From CBDFNC01 sp965249895 (lineage in GTDB: Bacteria > Pseudomonadota > Gammaproteobacteria > Enterobacterales > CBDFNC01), in the NCBI GenBank assembly GCA_965249895.1, contig CBDFNC010000005.1, positions 1,054,001 to 1,118,000 of the forward strand: DNA of 64,000 nucleotides, given 5' to 3'. This document shows, in pieces, positions 54,277 to 63,605 of the stretch. The translations under genes were made by a program, and so were the position numbers. The notes below the pieces were generated by a model. That model made no database searches. It was given only the letters and a program-made list of their open reading frames with translations, and was not told the origin of the DNA. Position 1 is the stretch's first letter. Every line of letters begins with the position of its first letter.

Positions 54277-55815
54277 TTGCAAGCACTTGTTGATTTTTTG
54301 AATGGTATTATCTGGAGTCCGGCACTGATTTACCTTTGTCTGGCGGCCGGTTTGTTTTACTCCATCCAGACTCGTTTCGTTCAGGTCAGAATGGTTGGTG
54401 AAATGTGGCGATTGCTGTTTTCCGGCAAAAGCTCTTCTGAAGGTATCTCCTCATTCCAGGCGTTAGCAGTATCCCTATCTGGACGTGTGGGTACGGGTAA
54501 TATTGCCGGCGTTGCCGCGGCAATCGGTTTTGGTGGTCCGGGCGCGGTATTCTGGATGTGGGTCGTCGCTTTCTTAGGCGCTGCAACTGCCTATACCGAA
54601 TCGACCCTGGCTCAGATTTATAAAGAAGAGGACAACGGTCAGTACCGTGGTGGGCCGGCTTATTATATAGAGAAAGTAACAGGTCAAAAATGGTATGCGG
54701 TATTATTCGCCGTGGCAACCATTCTAGCCTGTGGTCTATTGCTGCCAGGCGTTCAATCGAACAGTATTGGTAATGCCATCGAGATGACCTTTGGCGCAGG
54801 CCAGATCATCGAAACCGGTATCGGTCCAATCAGCTCCACCAAGATAATCACAGCTGTTGGTGTTGTTTCTATCCTGGGTTTCATCATCTTCGGCGGCGTG
54901 AAGCGTATTGCCAAGTTTACCCAAATCGTAGTGCCATTTATGGCCCTGGCTTACATCATAGTGGCCAGCGTCATTATTGCCCTGAACATAGAACAAGTTC
55001 CTGTGGTATTCGGCATGATCCTTGGTGATGCATTTACCCCTATGGCGGGTATTGGCGCAGCCATCGGTTGGGGTGTTAAACGCGGCGTTTACTCAAACGA
55101 AGCGGGTCAAGGCACAGGTCCTCACGCAGCAGCAGCGGCAGAAGTACAACACCCGGCGCAGCAGGGACTTGTACAGGCGTTCTCGGTTTATATCGATACC
55201 CTGTTTGTTTGCTCAGCAACTGCATTTATGATCCTTATCAGCGGCGCATATAACGTGCACGGCTTAGGCGATGCTATGCTGGTGCAGAATATTGCTGCAG
55301 ATATCGCGGCCAACAGCCCGGCCTATACCCAAATGGCTGTTGAAACTGTCCTGCCAGGTGTTGGTAAACCCTTTATCGCACTGGCGCTTTTCTTCTTCGC
55401 ATTTACCACTATTTTGGCGTACTACTACATTGCCGAAACCAACGTGGCCTATCTTCGCCGTACGATAAAGATACCTGGTTTTATCTTTGCCCTGAAAGTG
55501 GGCCTAATGGCGGCGACTTTTTACGGTACTGTAAAAGCCGCTAACCTGGCTTGGGGCCTGGGTGATGTTGGTGTAGGCCTGATGGCCTGGCTGAACATCA
55601 TCGGCATTCTGGCTATCTTCTTTATGGGCAGACCGGCACTGAAAGCGCTGAAAGACTATGAAGCGCAGCGTAAAGCCGGTGTAACTGAATATACCTTCGA
55701 TCCGGAAAAACTGGGTATCAAAAATGCGGACTTCTGGGACAAGAAATTAGGTAGAACTACAACATCCTCAGACGATGAGGTAGCTAGTGTAGGTGAGCCA
55801 GCAACCCGCAGCTAA
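54277..55815 (+). CDS. Alanine/glycine:cation symporter (AGCS family)
   Basis: A sodium-coupled amino acid importer of about 512 residues with around eleven membrane helices. Family marks are FQALAVSLSGRVGTGNIAGV, GPGAVFWMWVVAFLGAATAY, the RGGPAYYIE motif and GVKRGVYSNEAGQGTGPHAA. The frame is open from 54193, but I chose TTG at 54277: it has GGAG at 54265-54268 with 8-nt spacing and gives the usual start QALVDFLNGIIWSP. It is followed by a strong terminator. Confidence 0.93.
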   Translation: MQALVDFLNGIIWSPALIYLCLAAGLFYSIQTRFVQVRMVGEMWRLLFSGKSSSEGISSFQALAVSLSGRVGTGNIAGVAAAIGFGGPGAVFWMWVVAFLGAATAYTESTLAQIYKEEDNGQYRGGPAYYIEKVTGQKWYAVLFAVATILACGLLLPGVQSNSIGNAIEMTFGAGQIIETGIGPISSTKIITAVGVVSILGFIIFGGVKRIAKFTQIVVPFMALAYIIVASVIIALNIEQVPVVFGMILGDAFTPMAGIGAAIGWGVKRGVYSNEAGQGTGPHAAAAAEVQHPAQQGLVQAFSVYIDTLFVCSATAFMILISGAYNVHGLGDAMLVQNIAADIAANSPAYTQMAVETVLPGVGKPFIALALFFFAFTTILAYYYIAETNVAYLRRTIKIPGFIFALKVGLMAATFYGTVKAANLAWGLGDVGVGLMAWLNIIGILAIFFMGRPALKALKDYEAQRKAGVTEYTFDPEKLGIKNADFWDKKLGRTTTSSDDEVASVGEPATRS

Positions 55816-55838
55816 CTACAGCTAACTACAGCTAACTG
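55810..55838 (+). repeat. Tandem 10-bp repeat across the symporter stop codon
   Basis: AGCTAACTAC is repeated nearly three times, placing TAA-containing units right at the end of the gene. This looks like local slippage. Confidence 0.6.
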
Positions 55839-55849
55839 GTTAAAAATCA

Positions 55850-55881
55850 AAGCGGCCCGCACAGCGGGCCGCTTTTTTTTG
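55850..55881 (+). terminator. Symporter gene terminator
   Basis: AAGCGGCCCGC, loop ACA, GCGGGCCGCTT followed by a run of T: a strong intrinsic terminator 35 bp past the stop codon. Confidence 0.9.
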
Positions 55882-55922
55882 CCTAACGTATAAACCTCTC
55901 GGCTCAGCTGTTAGGGGTCAAC

Positions 55923-56807
55923 TTAGAGCACTAATGAACGAATATCTTCCAGCACGGCCCTTGCAGAAGTCAGGCTGCCGGAGAGATTCCAGTAAATATC
56001 ATCCACCCGAAAAACCTGTTGGTTTTGTACTACTCTTAGTTGTCGCCACAGGGGGTCTTGCAGCCAGTTAGCCGCTGCTTTATCGCCCTTACCATCCCCT
56101 TTATCAAAGGTGTAGTAAAACAGAAGATCTCCGTCCATATCAGCAATACGCTCTTTGCCAACCTTGTCCATAAATGCCATCTTGTCCTGTGCCGGAGGAC
56201 GCGCAAAGCCCAGCTCATTGATAATATTACCGGCAAACGTATCTTTTAAATACAGTCGCGTTTGACCTGGTAAGAAGCGCACTAAAGACACTTGTTTATC
56301 AGTACGACTTCCTAAATCGGTTTTTAAATTGATGACTTCCTGCTGATATTCAGTAAGCATAAACTGACTTTTATCCTCCAATCCCAGTGCCTCGGCATAC
56401 AACACAAAGTTATCCTGCCAACTGCCGTTGAGAAACTCCGAAAATACGGTAGGAGCTATGCCGTTTAACAGGGGATAAATTTTACTGTGCCGCTGCTTAT
56501 TGGCCAGGATCAGATCCGGTTGTAACGCCGCAATTAGCTCAATATTAATGTTGTGCTCCAGCCCTAATACCTGGGTATCTTTCAACGCGTCAGCCAGATG
56601 AGGGTACCAGGGATCTCCTTTCCAGGATTTTGCAGCCCCTACTGGAATCACCCCAAGGGCAACCAGGGCCTCTGTACCTTCATTGGTCAGTACAACAATT
56701 CGTTTCGCATTGTCAGGCACTTGTACCTCTCCCATTACCGTTTCAATCATTCGTCCTTGCGCCATAATTGGCAGCATTAAACATAAAAAACACCAGGTCC
56801 TTAACAT
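55923..56807 (-). CDS. Iron-siderophore ABC transporter binding protein
   Basis: 294 residues, FecB/BtuF-like type III periplasmic binding protein. The signal peptide (LRTWCFLCLMLPIMAQG) is followed by RIVVLTNEGTEALVALGVIP, PDLILANKQRH and a long connecting helix, the typical two-lobe layout with rigid hinge. It captures the ferric-siderophore after passage through the TonB receptor. It is the last gene of the five-gene operon, and its start overlaps the ATPase gene by 7 bp. Confidence 0.9.
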   Translation of the reverse strand: MLRTWCFLCLMLPIMAQGRMIETVMGEVQVPDNAKRIVVLTNEGTEALVALGVIPVGAAKSWKGDPWYPHLADALKDTQVLGLEHNINIELIAALQPDLILANKQRHSKIYPLLNGIAPTVFSEFLNGSWQDNFVLYAEALGLEDKSQFMLTEYQQEVINLKTDLGSRTDKQVSLVRFLPGQTRLYLKDTFAGNIINELGFARPPAQDKMAFMDKVGKERIADMDGDLLFYYTFDKGDGKGDKAAANWLQDPLWRQLRVVQNQQVFRVDDIYWNLSGSLTSARAVLEDIRSLVL

Positions 56808-57604
56808 GCGACTTGCCTCTTTGTAGTCAGTTGTTTACTTATTGGCACCACCATAGGACAGGCATATACAGGGTCTGTTAACACCTCTGCCCGCTGGTTA
56901 AATACCTTTTCGATAAATTCACGATTAATAATTTTTGTGGGCGCTCCCTCTGCCAGTATTCGGCCTCCCGCCAACGCCAGCATATGGTCGCCATACCGGC
57001 TAGCCAGATTAATATCATGAATAACTAAGGCGATGGTTTTCCCCTGACGTGACAGCTGGTAAAGCAAGTCCAATATTTCGACCTGATGATTTAGATCCAG
57101 GTGATTGATGGGCTCATCCAGCAAAATCATCTCGCTGTCCTGAGCCAGGACCAGAGCGATCCAGGCTCTTTGCTGCTGACCCCCAGACAATTGATCCAGC
57201 TGATGGTGCTTTAACTCGGTCAAGCCGGTTTGTTTTAATGCAAGCTCTACCGCATTCTCATCGGCTTGAGTCCAGCGCCGTGCTAATTCGCGATGAGGAA
57301 AGCGGCCCAGTTTGACCAGTTCAAATACACTCATTTCGGCATAAAGCTGAGGGTGCTGGGGTAACAGCGCAAGCTGCCTGGCGCGGCGTTTTGCCGGCAC
57401 TTTATCCAAGCTTTGTCCACCTAAAAGGACCTCACCGGCCTGAGCTTTATGTTGACCCGCCAGCACATTAAGTAGTGTGGACTTGCCACAGCCGTTAGCG
57501 CCTACCAGCACAGTAAGCCGACCGGGCAGCAGAGACAGGCTGATATCGTCCAGGATTGGTTTTTTACCGTATCCGGCCACCAGGTTTTTACAACACAACA
57601 TCAC
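56801..57604 (-). CDS. Iron-siderophore ABC transporter ATPase
   Basis: 267 residues, FecE/FhuC type. Walker A is GANGCGKSTLLNVLAG (about 36-51), the signature is QLSGGQQQRAWIALVLAQ, and Walker B is MILLDEPINHLD with the switch His in ALVIHDINLASRYG. It powers the two permeases encoded just upstream. It overlaps the permease gene by 4 bp and the binding-protein gene by 7 bp. Confidence 0.95.
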   Translation of the reverse strand: MMLCCKNLVAGYGKKPILDDISLSLLPGRLTVLVGANGCGKSTLLNVLAGQHKAQAGEVLLGGQSLDKVPAKRRARQLALLPQHPQLYAEMSVFELVKLGRFPHRELARRWTQADENAVELALKQTGLTELKHHQLDQLSGGQQQRAWIALVLAQDSEMILLDEPINHLDLNHQVEILDLLYQLSRQGKTIALVIHDINLASRYGDHMLALAGGRILAEGAPTKIINREFIEKVFNQRAEVLTDPVYACPMVVPISKQLTTKRQVAC

Positions 57605-58605
57605 AGTCCCTTTCTAGGCATTACAAACAGATAAAGAAACAAAGGCACCCCCAGGATGGCTGTAAATATTCCGGCCGGAATTTCATATGGTGGAAACACG
57701 GTTCGTCCCGCCAGATCTGCCGCCAGGGTCAAACCTCCTCCCAGGATGACGCAGGCAAACAACTGACTAAGAGCACCAAAGGGGATCAGTCGCCGCACCA
57801 GGTGAGGTACGATAAGGCCAATAAACCCCAGCGCTCCGGCAAACGAAACTGCCGCCGCCGTCAGACCGCAACTCAGTAGCACCAGGATAAACTGCGCCCG
57901 ATTGGGCAATCCCAGGCCAGAAGACAGGGGCTTGCACAGCTGATTAAGCTCCAGCCAGGCATAGCAGGCTATCAACGCCAGCACCAACACACTAAAAATA
58001 GGAAATAACAAACTGACTTCCTGCCAATTGGTTTGGTTGATATAACCGGTTAACCAAAGCTGAGCCTGGCTTACCAAATGTACAGGACCGGTGATCATTA
58101 ATAGTGTCATCAACGCCTTACCAATCCCCGCCACGCTGATACCCACCAGGATAAAGCGAGTTACAGAGTCACTGCGTCTCAGGGTTAAAAAGTAAACCAG
58201 GGAAAAACTGGCCAGGGCGCCCATAAAACCGGCCAGCACCAAGCCAAAGCCACCACTTTCTCCGGACAGACACAAAAATAACAAGACACCCACCCCAGCT
58301 CCATCCACAGCACCCAATAAACTGGGTGATGCCAGGGAAACCCGGGTCAGGTTTTGTAATACAAAACCGGCTAAGGCTAACGACGCCCCCACCATTAAGG
58401 CCATTAACACACGGGGCATTCTCAACTCAACCACCAGCAGACTATCCAACCTGGAGCCCTGACCCATTAAAGCGTTTACTACTTGCAGGCCGGAAAGGCT
58501 TTGCTGTCCCACACTCAGCGCAAAAGGAATAAACAGACCAAGTAATACCAGTGAGCCGGTTAACACCATTAGATTAGGGCGACGTGCTTTTGATAACCAA
58601 CTCAT
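57601..58605 (-). CDS. Iron-siderophore ABC permease, FecD type
   Basis: 334 residues, about nine to ten membrane helices, FecCD family. Conserved parts: LRMPRVLMALMVGASLALAG near the N-terminus and ALGFIGLIVPHLVRRLIPFG near residue 250. It forms a heterodimeric channel with the preceding permease. Start and stop overlap both neighbours by 4 bp. Confidence 0.93.
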   Translation of the reverse strand: MSWLSKARRPNLMVLTGSLVLLGLFIPFALSVGQQSLSGLQVVNALMGQGSRLDSLLVVELRMPRVLMALMVGASLALAGFVLQNLTRVSLASPSLLGAVDGAGVGVLLFLCLSGESGGFGLVLAGFMGALASFSLVYFLTLRRSDSVTRFILVGISVAGIGKALMTLLMITGPVHLVSQAQLWLTGYINQTNWQEVSLLFPIFSVLVLALIACYAWLELNQLCKPLSSGLGLPNRAQFILVLLSCGLTAAAVSFAGALGFIGLIVPHLVRRLIPFGALSQLFACVILGGGLTLAADLAGRTVFPPYEIPAGIFTAILGVPLFLYLFVMPRKGL

Positions 58606-59609
58606 GATCGTACCCCCACTCTAAGCACGTACCAGATAAATACGGGTGCGCCGATCAAGGCCGTCACAGCCCCCACAGGCGCTTCCATGGGGTAAATTAC
58701 AAAACGCGCCAGAATGTCGGCCAGGGTTAATAGACAGGCGCCTATTAGCGCGCAACCAGGAAGTAAATAGCCGTGTTTGGCCGGTAACAGAAGTCGACTC
58801 AACTGGGGGGCAAGCAGGCCAACAAAAACAACCGGCCCGGCAATGGTGACACTGGCAGCCGTTAAGCTGCAGATAGCCACAAAACTCAAGGCTTTAACCT
58901 TGCCTAAGTCGGGGCTTAAGTTGGCCGCCAGGGTTTTATCCAACAAAAATATATCGAGGAAAAAGGCCAGATAGAAGCACAAACCAAAACCAAGCAGCAA
59001 CATTGGAAAACCTGCCAATAACACATCAAAACCGCGCTCACTGACCCCGCCTGCCAGCCAGAATATGGCTGCGTCCAAGCTGGTTTCATCCAGGGTTAAT
59101 ACAGCCTGAATAATGGCAGAAAATAACATGGACAGTGCGATCCCCAGCAGAGGCAACTTGAGCAGACTTTGCTGACCGGGGTTAATGCTAGCTAAGGCAT
59201 ATACCAGCAAGGCACTGAACCCGGCCCCCACAAATGCCGTCAACCCCAAGGTAAAGTTCGATGCCTGTAGCCCTAACGCCAGGCTAACTACCACGGCCAA
59301 GCCAGCCCCGGCATTCATACCGATCAATTCCGGGGCAGCGATAGGATTGCGTGTTAGTGTCTGGATCAACAAACCCGCCACGGCCAGACTGGCGCCTACC
59401 AGGGGGGCTATTACGGCTCTTGGAAGCCTTAATTGCCAGAGGATCAAGCTGTCCGTGCCCTGATGTTGCAGCGCCGACCAAACCTGAGCGAGGTTATAGT
59501 TCTCATAACCCAACAGCAAACTTGCGCACATCAAACCAAGCAAACCGGGAACTAAGAAGTAAAACGCCAAAAACCGCCCCTTGGGGCGGTTCAAATTAAC
59601 CAGCAGCAT
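58602..59609 (-). CDS. Iron-siderophore ABC permease, FecC type
   Basis: 335 residues, FecCD family, paralogous to the next gene. WQLRLPRAVIAPLVGASLAV, TRNPIAAPELIGMNAGAGL and VVFVGLLAPQLSRLLLP are the family motifs. It starts 2 bp after the receptor stop, so receptor and transporter are made from one mRNA. Confidence 0.93.
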   Translation of the reverse strand: MLLVNLNRPKGRFLAFYFLVPGLLGLMCASLLLGYENYNLAQVWSALQHQGTDSLILWQLRLPRAVIAPLVGASLAVAGLLIQTLTRNPIAAPELIGMNAGAGLAVVVSLALGLQASNFTLGLTAFVGAGFSALLVYALASINPGQQSLLKLPLLGIALSMLFSAIIQAVLTLDETSLDAAIFWLAGGVSERGFDVLLAGFPMLLLGFGLCFYLAFFLDIFLLDKTLAANLSPDLGKVKALSFVAICSLTAASVTIAGPVVFVGLLAPQLSRLLLPAKHGYLLPGCALIGACLLTLADILARFVIYPMEAPVGAVTALIGAPVFIWYVLRVGVRS

Positions 59610-59611
59610 AA

Positions 59612-62029
59612 TTACCAGTACAGGGTATAAGCCAGGGTCGCGTTAATACCGCGAGCAGGCACATGACTGGTATTAGCGTTATTTCTCAACAGCTGGCTAT
59701 ACAGGGGGTAATAGCTGTTGTTAAACAGGTTTTCTATACCCAAATCCAAGCGACCCGGCCCCAGGTCGAACTGGCTGACAAGATCCGCACTCCAGTAACT
59801 GTCCACCTCGCGGCGGCCAAATCCTGTTTTGCCATTAATACGATAATCCTTGCTGGCGCTGTAGAAGAGCTGCAAACGGTTTTGCCAATGCTCATTGGGG
59901 TTATAACTAACAAATCCCGTCACTTTTACCGGAGGTATACGCCAGCCATCCATTTGCTGATACTGACCGCTACTGGCAGGCTGCACTTCACCTTTTATCC
60001 AGCTAAAGCTCGCGCCGGCTCCCCACTGTTCGTTGATTTCCTGATTGATAACGGCTTCAACACCATAAATTCGTTCCGGAGAACGATTGGCTTTTTCCAG
60101 CAGACCTTCCGCGGTAGCTTTACCAAACTTGGAATAACTGTAAAACAGTGCCAGCTCCGCTTGAGTCGCAACCCAGTCACCGCGCCAACCCATCTCATAG
60201 TTGTCTGTTTTTACCGGCTCGAGGGCATCACTAAACGCAGTAAAACCTGGCGCCTGCTTGCGTAACATCAAGCTGACATCTGGCTGTTCAAAACCCTGAT
60301 TAAACGCAAGGTACAACTCGTGATTATCAAAACCTCGATATACCACACCAGCATTTAACACCAGGCCATTAGAATTCAACGAACTGCCTGCCACCTGACC
60401 CGGGTTTTGGTACTCACTTAAGCTCACAGGTACAAAACTATCCCAGCTAATATCGATAAACTCATAGCGGGCGCCCGCATCAGCAGACCAGTCGGCATTA
60501 AATTCATGCCTGAGCTGAGCAAATAAACCTGTGTTTTCTGTGCGTACGGATGGCATCCATAGCCTGTCATCAATCTCCTGATATTTAAGCTGCTTCGCCT
60601 GCTCCGCATCATAAATAGTGGCCCGGTTTTCGCTCTTATCGTTGTGATAATCCAGCCCCCAAAGTAGTGAGCTGGTATCGGTGAGCAGGTTAGTTATAGA
60701 TAAACGGCCGCCAAATACCTCTGCATCCAGATAAGTTTGCGCCGATCTGGGAATTCGCTCTCCGGCTTCATTTTTAAAACCGGTGGAAAATGGGTTAAAT
60801 CGGGTATGGTAATCACGGTAATAGAGCTGGCTGTTAATATCCCCCCAGTTAAAAGAGGTATCGCTATAACTCAGGTTCAGAATAAGGTTTTTAACCTGAT
60901 TTTGTTTATCTAGCTGTAAGCCTTGCACACCTTTTGCTTTTACAGTACCGGCTGGAAACTGGTTGACAGACATATCAGGGGCATATTCTGTGTCTTGTTT
61001 TATGCCTTTGTAGGTCACTCCAAATGCCAGGCGACGTTGTTCACTCACATCCCAACCAAGATTTGCTCCCAGGTCAACAACACCCGAGTCCATCACATCA
61101 CCCTGACTCATTTCAGGAGCGATACGATCACCCTCGGCATCAAAATATCCCCCTACCTGTTGATAACCAGCATAAATAGACAGGTCGATGGACTCACCGG
61201 AAAAACCTGCTGTTTGAAATATTTGCCCCCCCAACCCGTCTGAGTCTAAGGTGGATAAAGGGGCGCTCATCGCAAACTTAGTTGAGGTGGGCATATCCGC
61301 ACCTTTACGCGTGGTGATGGCAATTACGCCACCCGTTGCACCGCTACCATAAATAGCGTTACCACCACGAACGACTTCAATACGGTCGACCACATCAGGA
61401 CTTAGATTAGCCAAGTCACGACTTACATTTCGGTTGGTATTTAATGGCACGCCATCAAGCAACACCAGCATGTTTCGGCCCCTTAACGTCAGGCCCCAGT
61501 TAGTCATGGTTTGTGATGCAGGAGACATACCTGGCACCACTTTAGATAACATTTCTGCTACGGAGCGCGAACCCAGCGACAGGGTTTCAATTTCTTGCCG
61601 CTCAATCACAGTTACCTGACGCGCTTCCATGGATAAGTCTGCATTAAGACGGGTGCCTGTCACCTGCACTTTTTCTATGTGTTGATCATTGCCTGTATTC
61701 GCCAGTGGCATCGCCTGCGTAACCGCGGTTTTGCTTTTGATCACCACAGCATCATCGCTTTGCCAAACAGCCTCTAACTGGGTACCCGAGAGTAATTTTT
61801 CCAATGCTTGCCTTGGATTGTCACTACGCTTAAGTGCCTGAGCCGACAGGCCCTCTACCAGGCTGTCACGGACAAAGATTTCTACCCCTGTTTGCTGAGA
61901 ATATTGCTGTAACGCCTGGTGTAAAGAGCCTGCTGAGATAGATACGGAAGCCGCGTCTTGGGCGGCACTTAAGGGAGAGCTTAGGGCAAGCGTTAACGCG
62001 CTTAAAATAAAGAGTTTGTTACGGTACAT
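59612..62029 (-). CDS. TonB-dependent siderophore receptor with STN domain
   Basis: About 805 residues. After a signal peptide (LFILSALTLALSSPLSAAQ) comes an STN secretin/TonB N-terminal domain (roughly 30-85; VSISAGSLHQALQQYSQQTG), then the plug (EVVRGGNAIYGSGATGGVI) and a 22-strand barrel ending in Trp (NATLAYTLYW). STN domains usually signal to a FecR-type anti-sigma factor, but no fecI/fecR pair is present here. The start is uncertain: the frame is open to a GTG at 62062, but a Fur-box-like sequence covers that stretch, so I prefer ATG 62029. The neighbouring ABC genes indicate uptake of a ferric siderophore, perhaps a citrate or hydroxamate type. Confidence 0.92.
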   Translation of the reverse strand: MYRNKLFILSALTLALSSPLSAAQDAASVSISAGSLHQALQQYSQQTGVEIFVRDSLVEGLSAQALKRSDNPRQALEKLLSGTQLEAVWQSDDAVVIKSKTAVTQAMPLANTGNDQHIEKVQVTGTRLNADLSMEARQVTVIERQEIETLSLGSRSVAEMLSKVVPGMSPASQTMTNWGLTLRGRNMLVLLDGVPLNTNRNVSRDLANLSPDVVDRIEVVRGGNAIYGSGATGGVIAITTRKGADMPTSTKFAMSAPLSTLDSDGLGGQIFQTAGFSGESIDLSIYAGYQQVGGYFDAEGDRIAPEMSQGDVMDSGVVDLGANLGWDVSEQRRLAFGVTYKGIKQDTEYAPDMSVNQFPAGTVKAKGVQGLQLDKQNQVKNLILNLSYSDTSFNWGDINSQLYYRDYHTRFNPFSTGFKNEAGERIPRSAQTYLDAEVFGGRLSITNLLTDTSSLLWGLDYHNDKSENRATIYDAEQAKQLKYQEIDDRLWMPSVRTENTGLFAQLRHEFNADWSADAGARYEFIDISWDSFVPVSLSEYQNPGQVAGSSLNSNGLVLNAGVVYRGFDNHELYLAFNQGFEQPDVSLMLRKQAPGFTAFSDALEPVKTDNYEMGWRGDWVATQAELALFYSYSKFGKATAEGLLEKANRSPERIYGVEAVINQEINEQWGAGASFSWIKGEVQPASSGQYQQMDGWRIPPVKVTGFVSYNPNEHWQNRLQLFYSASKDYRINGKTGFGRREVDSYWSADLVSQFDLGPGRLDLGIENLFNNSYYPLYSQLLRNNANTSHVPARGINATLAYTLYW

Positions 62030-62043
62030 CTGGTTCGATCCAT

Positions 62044-62062
62044 GATAATAGTAATGATTCAC
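62044..62062. promoter_or_regulatory. Candidate Fur box
   Basis: GATAATAGTAATGATTCAC matches the 19-bp Fur consensus at 14 of 19 positions. It sits 15-33 bp upstream of the receptor ATG at 62029. Iron repression of the siderophore-uptake operon would be expected. Confidence 0.55.
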
Positions 62063-62518
62063 ATTTATAGACGTATCCCGGATGCAGAACCCGTAAATAA
62101 AATTTATCTTTTTTATTTATCTGTTCATTTTCAATGAATTAAAGACTCTTAATAACTATCGGGTGAAGGGTTATGAGTGCACAAGCAAGGTGGGAATAAA
62201 TAGACAGCGCCAAACTTGGCGGGGACGGCTCAGATTCGCCGCCATTCCTAGCACGAAAATGCCCCATTCCGTGCTAGAAGCTGCGCAATCGAGTGTTGTT
62301 TTTCGATACCAAAATTCATCCGACAAATAGAGTTACTTCTTGTTTTGACATATTGGCACTATCTGCGCCCATGGCTAGTGTTCTCGCAAATAACCAACCA
62401 GCCCCAAAATTGCGCAACGAATGCACTACTCGCTATAAGTATCAGTGCATCTGTTAGGTTACTAAAATCCATAACTACACTTAATCTCTAGTCGATTCAG
62501 GCAAAATGTAACGCTCTC
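62063..62518. other. Non-coding region upstream of TonB receptor
   Basis: About 456 bp, AT-rich near the receptor (62095-62150, likely promoter). It includes an 8-bp-arm inverted repeat CTAGCACG (62248-62255) / CGTGCTAG (62270-62277) with a 14-nt loop. No gene seen. Confidence 0.5.
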
Positions 62519-63013
62519 TTAAGCGCTTACTTTACAGCCATATTTGAGCTCTTTTTCATCTGGCACTTCAAACCTTGGCTCCATAAAGTCAAACATGCCA
62601 TTTGTGACTTCAAACGCATACACAGCTGGATCTTTTTCCAAATTCCGCTTCTCGACGCGCTGTCGACGCGTGTCTGTTGGCGCATCCAAATAATGAACTT
62701 CTGCATTAATGCCTAAAGCTTTCGCTCGATCAGTAAAGACATGTCGCTGTTCTTTTGTGGTAAATCCAAGATCTAGAATCACCGTGCCATCCAGCGCAAT
62801 AATCTGTTCGCTGACTTCCCAAATTTGCTCGTAGCAGCGATTGACTCGTTCAATCATCCAGCCATAGTCAAGCGAAACCATATCTTTGGAAAATAGGGTT
62901 TGCATCCAAGGATCAATTGAAAAGCGTACTGCGTCTATTTCTTTACAAAGCTTTAGCGAATAAGTTGTTTTCCCTACACCAGTAGGGCCACAAACCATAA
63001 TTAACCTTGCCAT
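62519..63013 (-). CDS. P-loop kinase-like ATP-binding protein
   Basis: About 164 residues with Walker A GPTGVGKTTYSLKL and an AAA/zeta-toxin-like kinase layout: SIDPWM after strand 2, ILDLGFTTKEQR as the Walker B-like strand, and a lid rich in Arg (DTRRQRVEKRNLEKD). Related proteins are annotated as predicted kinases that phosphorylate small molecules or nucleotides. The open frame begins at 63070, but ATG at 63013 has AAGGA upstream and starts directly before the P-loop strand (MARLIMVCGPTG). No antitoxin-like partner is visible. Confidence 0.8.
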   Translation of the reverse strand: MARLIMVCGPTGVGKTTYSLKLCKEIDAVRFSIDPWMQTLFSKDMVSLDYGWMIERVNRCYEQIWEVSEQIIALDGTVILDLGFTTKEQRHVFTDRAKALGINAEVHYLDAPTDTRRQRVEKRNLEKDPAVYAFEVTNGMFDFMEPRFEVPDEKELKYGCKVSA

Positions 63014-63158
63014 AGTATTTCGATTCCTTTTTATTGGTATAATAAGGCAAAGAAGGTCAGCACTCGTCATATCCAGGCTATCAATATAACGAGTGCGACC
63101 AACAAAGTCCTTTTGTATAGTGAATTGGCTGTGCCAGTGATAAAAACCAACTCTCTGT

Positions 63159-63605
63159 CTAAACTAGAGACTTGTTGCGATTAAATATGACATTAAATGA
63201 AAAATAGAGCAGCAACCCCGCGGGCCCATAAAAAAACGTCAGCGGTAAACACGGAATTAATCGCCATTTAGCTTTCTTTGATTTATCTACATCATCGATC
63301 ATCCATCGACCGACAAACAAGTCAAATGCCAAAAAGTGTATCCACCCACCTGCTAAATTACCCTGTGATTCAAATAACATGCTGACGCTTTCAAGACTAG
63401 AAAAGCCGCCATCTGGAGCGCTGCCCCAGAACTTAATCATTAGAAATACGTATAGTGCCGAGAGTACGATAGGTACAAGTCGCCCACCTGAGAGTAGCAA
63501 CCAGTAACCAGTTCTATTAGTGGTGTTTATCGAGCCAATAGCTAAACATAGCCAGCCCAACAGCGCCACGCTACTGCCGATTTCAAACGCTAGATTAGCT
63601 ATCAT
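63159..63605 (-). CDS. ABA4-like (DUF4281) membrane protein
   Basis: 148 residues with about four membrane helices. The motif HFLAFDLFVGRWMIDD and the C-terminal LPLTFFYGPAGLLLYFSF are typical of ABA4-like proteins, named after a plant neoxanthin-synthesis factor. The bacterial function is unknown. Its start codon touches the stop of the upstream gene at 63605, so the two are co-transcribed. Confidence 0.75.
   Translation of the reverse strand: MIANLAFEIGSSVALLGWLCLAIGSINTTNRTGYWLLLSGGRLVPIVLSALYVFLMIKFWGSAPDGGFSSLESVSMLFESQGNLAGGWIHFLAFDLFVGRWMIDDVDKSKKAKWRLIPCLPLTFFYGPAGLLLYFSFNVIFNRNKSLV

Noticed and set aside
59663..60265. 200-codon open frame opposite the TonB receptor
   Set aside because: Antisense to the barrel region of a conserved receptor, no recognisable motif.
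62519..63013. Zeta-type toxin of a toxin-antitoxin pair
   Set aside because: The P-loop kinase layout is similar, but no small antitoxin gene precedes it and the lid region differs.
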